A program made the position numbers and the translations under genes. From assembly GCF_021347895.1 (NCBI RefSeq), contig NC_067123.1, forward strand, positions 5,833,828 through 5,897,827: a DNA stretch of 64,000 nucleotides, in the 5' to 3' direction. Shown here piece by piece: positions 57,570-64,000 of this stretch (position 1 is its first letter; each line of letters begins with the position of its first letter). This stretch comes from Acanthochromis polyacanthus (taxonomy: Eukaryota > Chordata > Actinopteri > Pomacentridae). The notes beneath the pieces were generated by a model. That model saw nothing but the letters and a program-made list of their open reading frames with translations, made no database searches and had not been told where the DNA came from.

Positions 57570-57919
57570 CATCCATCCTCTATACAGCGCTTTATCCTCA
57601 CTAGGGTCATGGGGGGTGCTGGAGTCTATCCCAGCTGACTCGGGTGAAGGCAGGGGACACCCTGGACAGGTCACCAGTCTGTCACAGGGCTACATATACA
57701 GACAAACAATCACACCTACGGACAATTTAGAGTTATCAATTAACCTCAGCATATTTTTGGACTGTGGGAGGAAGCCGGAGTACCCGGAGAAAACCCACGC
57801 ATGCACAGGAAGAACATGCAAACTCCATGCAGAAAGATCCCAGGCCCACCCCAGGATTTGAACCGGGGATCTTCTTGCTGCAAGGCGAAAGTGCTAACCA
57901 TTACGCCACTGAGCAGCCC
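57570..57919 (-). mobile_element. tRNA-derived SINE, nearly full length
   Basis: Minus strand: head GGGCTGCTCAGTGGCGTAAT with A-box-like GTGGCGTAATGG, then TTAGCACTTTCGCC and B-box GGTTCAAATCC. The body has CATGGAGTTTGCATGTTCTT, TCCGGCTTCCTCCCACAGTC, and a tail with CTGGGATAGACTCCAGCACC, then TAAAGCGCTGTATAGAGGAT. This is one of the most widespread SINE types in teleosts (established knowledge, family name not asserted). The tRNA part is a pol III promoter, not a working tRNA. Confidence 0.88.
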
Positions 57920-58509
57920 GACAAATATACAGAAAAACATAAAAAAAGCAAATGCAGACGATGCAAACGGCTAACGTGTCCAGAAACGTGACAGTCCAGT
58001 AAAATGCACTCAGTGCTTTTGGTGACTTTGCTGGATTCTATGAAGTGTTTGTTAGTTGAAGGCGGCGTGAAGACGTGTTTCTGACCTTTAGTCCTCCATA
58101 TTTACATACATGAGGGCTGTAGCATTAAACACACACCCCTCAGTACAATTCAGTCCTGCACAACAATAACCGTGACCTTAGCGCCCAAATGCATAACTGA
58201 CTTAACAGCTCTGTGATCGTGTAAACCGATTATAGGCATCATAAAAGCCAAACTAAACGCAGCACATGACCCTGTACAGAAACACTACAGCCCATTATGT
58301 GTTTGTAATCTATTTATGATGCAATTAGGGCTGCAACTTAGGATTTATCTTCTTTTAACCAACTGATGAGTCCATAAAACATTTAAAAACTGTCCATCCA
58401 GCTTAAAAACCTTCCAGCCAACTGTCTGTTCTGTGGGTTTTATAGGTAGAAAAGCCAAATGTCTGCTCTGTGGGCATTCTAGTGTTAAGGTGACGTCTGT
58501 TTTGTCTAT

Positions 58510-58935
58510 TTGAGGTGTCTACAAACTGCAAAACATTTAGTCACAGGTATCTGGAATTTTACTTTATGATCAAAACGACAAAAGTCAGACAAAAACAAGA
58601 AAAACAAGACAAAATATTACAAAAATGAGACACAAAAAGACAAAAACAAGACACAAAACAACAAATAAAGTAAAACAAAAGAGGACAAAAATAAGACAAA
58701 AACACAAGCGAGAGAAAAAGGAAACACAAAACGGCGAAAGCAAGAAAAAAAAGACAAAAACATGAGACAAACTCCAAAAGTTAGACAGAAAAACAAGACG
58801 AAATATTACAAAAACAAGACACAAAGCAACAAGTGAGAAACAAAATGAGACAAACCACATGAAACAAAAAAGCAAAAAAGAGACAAAAAATGAGTCAAAA
58901 AAGATACAAAGCGACAAAAAGTGGACAAGCGACAC
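58510..58935. repeat. (GACAAAA)-type minisatellite, array 3, in hAT-like flank
   Basis: Preceded by AACATTTAGTCACAGGTATC and TTTTACTTTATGATCAAAA, the same lead-in as array 2 and the same hAT interior. Units GACAAAAxxAAGAC and ATGAGACAxA recur to about 58935. No right hAT end was found. Confidence 0.72.
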
Positions 58936-58939
58936 AAGT

Positions 58940-60230
58940 GAGAACAAATGTTGGACCAACTGTTGAAAACCACCAAAATATAAAGTTGACTTTGATGGTA
59001 AATGAGAAAAATCTGCAAATTCTGACATTTTACAAGCTTGAAAAATGACTCCAATAAAAAATGACTAATCAAATATGTCACTTCATTTCCTGCCACTGCA
59101 GCTCTGGTTCGACTCAGGACTGATTATTCTTTCAACAAGTCTGAACTAAATAAATATTTTCTGACAGCAAACTCTCAGAAAGCGAAACTGATCTGCTGAC
59201 AGTGATTTATTAGTGAGCGTGCAAAAAAAAGTCCGATTTTCTCACAGAATGCTGAATGACTCTGACGTGCGTTTAAACCGTTGTTAAAGTTCACCTACTT
59301 GTCTCAGTGAGTTATGTGGCTTCTAACTTTCGTCAGCCAAGAATCTGTCTGAGTGTCAAGCAGATTTAAGCGCTGATAACCCGTCTGCTTGTAAGCCTGA
59401 AGCTACAGAGCCACCTCAGGACCAACACCCAGCTGCAAACTGTTGGGTCCCGTACAGTAAAAATGGCAGGTTCTATCACAAGCTGTGATGACTCTAAATA
59501 ATGCACCTTGATTCTAATATGCTTTTTTATTTTCTTATTAACTATTTATTGGATCTTAGTGCTTTATTCTGAAGTATTTTATGTGGCATTTGTTCTCTGT
59601 CCTTTTCACTGTCCTATTTTCTCCTGTATTTGGTCTTTTTAGATGTTGACAGTGCACTTTGAGCTTCTTGCACCTCTTTCCAATGTGGTTTTCTACTGCA
59701 AATGGCAAATAACCTGAACTGAACTAAACTGAACATATCGGCTGTTATCATTGAAGTGCATTCCTGACACCCCTCAGCAATAAATCCCGATAAATGAGGA
59801 GGTGTAGTTGTTGTAGTTGTTGCATAACCTTGTGTTTTGTAGCTGTAAGTGGAAAATCTTGGATTGTGACTGTGTAAACTACCCAGCGGGTGATGTAGAC
59901 GCGCTGTTCAGACTTGTGGAAAGATTTCAAAAGTAGGGTAAAAAAATTTTTTAAAAATTGCGGTCAGAGGTAATCTGTGAGGAATGTTTGCTTTCTCTTT
60001 TTTATCACAGGGTGTTGGCCGGCAGTGCAGAGTGGACAGTTATTTCTTCACTTTCAACATGACTTTTTCAGCTCCACTCAGACGTAAGCAGGCTACAGTG
60101 TTAAATATGCAACTAGAAATAAATTAAATGACACTTTCAGCCACAGAGAAAGCTTTAGAAGCTTTTCATTCAGAGGGAAATAAAAGAAATGACTTCACCA
60201 CCAAGCATAAGAAAGCACAATAATTCTGCT
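58940..60230. other. Non-coding, no gene seen
   Basis: Probably first-intron sequence of eppk1. A stretch near 59640-59715 (TGTTGACAGTGCACTTTGAG and following) is LINE-tail-like but not resolved. Nothing else is supported. Confidence 0.45.
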
Positions 60231-60235
60231 CTTAC

Positions 60236-60400
60236 CTGAAGTGTCGGGGTGTGAAAGTCAGCGCTGCTTAGAGGTTGGTCTCAGCTGGTTTGAGACATCC
60301 CAACAACTCTGCTAACTGCTGCCTGGTCAGATATACAGCAGGTCCAGCTGTTAAGCACCTCCCCCTGCTGAAGAACAGCCTCCTCTGCTGAGAAGTCAAA
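60236..60400 (-). other. Possible non-coding first exon of eppk1
   Basis: On the minus strand CCCCGACACTTCAG is followed by GTAAGAG, a strong donor with exon end at 60236. The nearest strong acceptor on that strand before the eppk1 ATG is TTTACACAG at about 49437. A non-coding exon followed by one giant coding exon is the known epiplakin layout. The upstream limit is a guess. From 60400 to 61450 nothing else is recognised. Confidence 0.35.
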
Positions 60401-61454
60401 GCCACCGGAGATCTCTTTGTGCTGAGCTCAGGATGCCGGGAATTCCAGGAGACTTCCTCAGAGGGAGTTCATTGTACTCTGAAACAATAACAGCAAGCAA
60501 AAGTCGTCTTTCTCACTGTACTAAAGGTGAGGAGATGTATTTAACCAACACTAGGGATTAAAGATTGTGACTTACCCGATTCTAATGTGCCTCAGAGGTG
60601 ATTCTGGTCGAACATGAGGGACTTCAGACTGCTTTGTCTTTTATTGATGCACAGCTAATGATTTCTCTTTTCACACACTGAAGGGAAGAAGTGACGCTTA
60701 TCTTCCTTATCTAACCAGTCAGGTTGTGATTACAGGGAACTTCGTCTCTGCATGAGAACCACTCTCAGGTTTGGCGGGTTTTCAGATATGAGAAGCAGAG
60801 AATCCAGCACAGGTCGGAGGGGCTCGGTCTTTTAGTCACTAACGATTTAAAAATCAAACTGCGTCACAAAACAGACAAGATGCACAGAAAACAGCTGCTG
60901 TTTGCTGCAAAAACCAGATGCAAAGACATGAATCACGTTACAATGACGACACTAACAGCCGCTGACTAATGCAAAGGTGGTAACTGCGTGAAAAGCAGGT
61001 GAACGCATCGACAGGTGATGAAGAAATCCCACTTAATCCTGTGTGGGAACAGTACAAACTCACCTAAGCAGTCACCTTGAAAAAATGTTTTGTCTGTTTT
61101 TAAGATTAGAGAGAGATTATTCATCTAATTAACACCTTATGCGACTGTTTTCCGGGCTGTTGTTGTGTTCCAAATAGAGGGTACTTCATAAAGTAGCTGC
61201 AGTACCTGGTTTTACCACCAGCTGGAACTCTTACTGTTTGATAGCGTGTTGTGAAGCTTAGCACCTACCTGCCAAAGCTCTGCTTAGCGGCTAAATGAAA
61301 TGAGCTAAAACTGCATCACTGTGGGCTAGCAGCTGATAATCCACGCCATTGGTGCAGCCTATGTCATGTGACCGCATTCTGAACAGGCTGCACAGGAGGG
61401 TCTTGACTTAAGTCGGAATTCTGCTGATTTTCGCCGTAAGTCAGAACTCACATA

Positions 61455-61802
61455 CAGCGCCCTCCATAATTATTGGCACCCCTGGTTAAGATGTGTTGAA
61501 AGCCTTAAAATAAACTCAAATTGTATTGCAGAAGCATATTCTCACATTGAAAATTTTAGAAAACGTATGATAGGAGAAGATTAGGTGCTGTTTTGTTGGC
61601 AAAAGGGGGCTGTACAAAGTATTAACATCAGGGGTGCTGATAATGTGTGATTTTTTTTCTCACTGAATAAATGCACTTGAATTAAAGGTTGGATTTTCCT
61701 CTTTTTTTCATTGTGGTCCTATATTATTTAGAAAAAAATGAATTTATTAGAACCAAAAGAACACATCTTAACCAGAGGTGCCAATATTTTTTGAGGGTGC
61801 TG
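61455..61802. mobile_element. Mariner/Tc1-type MITE, 348 bp
   Basis: The ends CAGCGCCCTCCATAATTATT and, on the reverse strand, CAGCACCCTCAAAAAATATT are inverted repeats continuing through GGCACC and GGTTAAGATGTGTT. TA flanks at 61453-61454 and 61803-61804. No transposase. Confidence 0.88.
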
Positions 61803-61849
61803 TAGGTATATAAGAACCTATGTCACTCATCTATGCTAACACTGTGGTA

Positions 61850-64000
61850 AAATCAGACTCCTGGACAGGCCGATGTTCGTCGGTTTTTCGCCCTGTTCAG
61901 GCCAGGATGAAGTGCAGGGAGCAGGAGAGCGTACTGCAACGCACAGGGTCTGATCCTGGTGAGACGCAGGAGGAGCCCGGCCAGGAATCACCCCACAGAG
62001 CCCAGTCCCTCTATGCAGTAGAGTCTTCCAAGCCCTGCTGAACAATCCAACGGAAGCGGATTAAGTGGCCTCCAGCTAACAGCCGGGCAGTGTGGTCACA
62101 ATTTGACACCGATGTGTGCCAGATCCTTGAAACCACAACCAAGGGGGAGGAGGACCGGTGGTTGGATATGATGACAACGATCATAGTCAGTTATGAGACT
62201 GAGAGATTTGGCCTCGTTGAGAGCAGACACAACAAGTCCAACTATACAATGAACTGTAGAGCCACTCAGATTCACAAACTGCGTCAAGAACTTCGAAGCC
62301 TCTGAAAACAGTACAAGATGGCTTGCGAAGAAGAAAAGCAACCACTTGCTGAGCTCCGCAACATCTTGAGGAAGAAGCTCATGACGCTATGCCGGGCAGA
62401 GTGGCACCGAAGGCGAGGGAAGGAAAGAGCGAGGAAGCGTGCCGCGCTCATCTCCAACCCTTTCACCTTCACCAAGAAGCTGCTGGGGGAAAAGCGTAGC
62501 GGCAACCTTCTGTGCCCAGTTGAGGAGGTGAACTCCTTTCTGCACAACACCCTGAGTGACCCAGAGAGAGACCAGGAGCTTGGGCCTCAGAAGGCCCTCA
62601 TAAGCCCACAACCTCCAACAGTGGACTTTTTATTGAGAGAGCCCAGTTGGACAGAGGTTCAGGAGGTGGTGAAGGGAGCCAGAACAGCTTCAGCCCCAGG
62701 CCCTAGCGGTGTTCCATACACAGTGCGCTGCCTGCAACTCCTTCGTCACCTTTGTAAAATCCTCAGGGTGATCTGGCCCAGAGGAAAAGTTGCAGATCAA
62801 TGGAGATGCCCGGAGGGTGTGTGGATCCCCAAGGAAGAGAACTCCAAGAACATCAGTCAGTTCAGAACCATCTCGCTGCTTAGTGTCGAAGGCAAGATAT
62901 TTTTCAGCATATTGTCACGACGGCTAACGGAGTTCCTCCTGAAGAACAGTTATATTGACACCGGCTGTTTGGAATATACGGGAGTGGTTATAAAACTCAT
63001 TAGGGAGGCCCGCGAAGGAAAAGGAGACCTCACCGTACTATGGCTGGACCTTGCCAACGCGTACGGCTCTATACCTCACAAGCTTGTAGAGCTTGCCCTT
63101 CAGCGACATCATGTGCCCAGTAAAGTCATTGACCTCCTCCTGGATTATTACAACAATTTCAGGCTAAGAGTCGATGCTGGGTCAAGCACATCGCACTGGC
63201 ATCGGCTGGAGAAAGGTATAATAACAGGCTGTACCATCTCAGTCATCCTTTTCGCCCTTGCCATGAATATGATTGTCAAGTCAGCAGAGGTAGAGTGCAA
63301 GGGTCCGCTGATGAAATCAGGAGTACGCCAGCCACCAATAAGAGCTTTTATGGACGACTTAACTGTCACCACCACGTCGGTTCCGGGCAGTAGGTGGATT
63401 CTTCGAGGCCTAGAGAAGCTCATCACCTGGGCAAGGAGGCTTTAAGCCAGTATAATCAAGGTCTCTAGTGCTCAAGAGGGGAAAAGTGATGGATAAGTTC
63501 CGTTTCTCACTATATGGAGCCACCATTCCATCTATCACGGAGCAGCCAGTTAAGAGCCTCGGGAAGAATTTTGACCGAAGCCTTAAAGATTCTGCCTCCA
63601 TTCATAAGACTAGTAAAGAGCTCGAAGCATGGCTTATCCGAGTGGACAAATCACGATTGCCAGGGAGGTTCAAAGCTTGGATTTACCAGCATTCAATCTT
63701 GCCACGGATCCTGTGCCCCTGCTGGTGTACACAGTCCCTTTAACAACAGTCGAGGCCATGGAGAGAAAGATCAGCAGCTATCTGCAGAGATGGCTTGGTT
63801 TACCACGCAGTCTGAGCAGCTCCGCTCTGTTTGGCACCAGCAACATCCTGCAGCTCCCATTCAGCAGCCTTGCTGAAGAGTTCATGATGACCAGAACATG
63901 GGAGGTACTGCAGTACAGGGAATCTAGGGATCCAAAGGTGGCCTTGGCTGGTATTCAGGTGTGAACAGGCAAGAAATGGAGTGCAGACAAAGCTCTGGAG
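61850..64000 (+). pseudogene. Decayed LINE with reverse transcriptase, runs off window
   Basis: The main frame 62318-63445 encodes a reverse transcriptase core: ASAPGPSGVPYTV, KVADQWRCPEGVWIPKEEN, FRTISLLSVEGKIFFSI, LWLDLANAYGSIPHKL, IITGCTISVILFALAMN and catalytic FMDDLTVTTTS. Upstream frames (62051-62304) read DRWLDMMTTIIVSYETERFG before a stop. Downstream parts lie in two other frames: KSLGKNFDRSLKDSASI at about 63550, then YLQRWLGLPRSL at about 63780. So it carries at least two frameshifts and stops. Between IDTG and CLEYTG a block of about a dozen residues common in related fish copies seems missing (recalled comparison). It is a non-LTR retrotransposon; the clade (possibly a restriction-like-endonuclease type) is uncertain. 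Confidence 0.85.

Noticed and set aside
57840..57919. Possible tRNA gene on the minus strand
   Set aside because: It is the head of a tRNA-derived SINE with the SINE body attached.
58559..59028. Minus-strand hydrophobic frames over array 3
   Set aside because: Same low-complexity repeat as arrays 1 and 2.

Overview
The window reads as vertebrate nuclear DNA from a ray-finned fish. It has multi-exon genes with GT-AG introns, long AT-rich introns, abundant Tc1/mariner, hAT, TTAA-type and ISL2EU elements, and a tRNA-derived SINE of the kind common in teleosts. No species can be named from the sequence alone.

Layout. At the left edge (1-814) there are minus-strand exon-like pieces of an unrecognised gene. 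From 2837 to 13087 (minus) lies a complete four-exon riboflavin transporter gene, slc52a2 (440 aa). From 17339 to 24718 (minus) is a gene I cannot name, about 850 codons. Its reading frame is broken at three single-base positions and one stop. From 28134 to 39446 (plus) is a complete nine-exon fbxl6 (561 aa), an F-box/leucine-rich-repeat protein. From 40922 to 49419 (minus) is an epiplakin-like gene (eppk1) in one huge coding exon with nine plectin-repeat domains; the last four lie in a nearly identical 1077-bp tandem array. A possible non-coding eppk1 first exon lies near 60.2 kb. The right end (61.85-64 kb) is a decayed LINE reverse transcriptase.

Context. slc52a2 and fbxl6 point away from each other, as they do in human 8q24.3 (established knowledge), but here the unrecognised gene sits between them. 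That gene and fbxl6 appear to share a compact divergent promoter at about 25.47-25.53 kb with two oppositely oriented CCAAT boxes. fbxl6 and eppk1 converge, with their 3' ends about 0.3 kb apart.

The rest is mostly mobile DNA, much of it resolvable to the base from terminal inverted repeats and target-site duplications. Examples are a nearly intact Tc1 element 70 bp upstream of the fbxl6 start codon and an element with a perfect 9-bp duplication carrying a RecQ-helicase fragment. Others are an ISL2EU remnant that keeps both N-terminal gene ends (a YqaJ-partner protein and a THAP domain) nested inside a hAT element, a fold-back TTAA element with about 250-bp arms, and TTAA elements whose empty sites are preserved in neighbouring tandem repeat units.

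No clearly new biological system was found. The best leads are the unrecognised gene, the RecQ-carrying element, the Tc1 insertion at the fbxl6 leader, and the homogenised eppk1 array.
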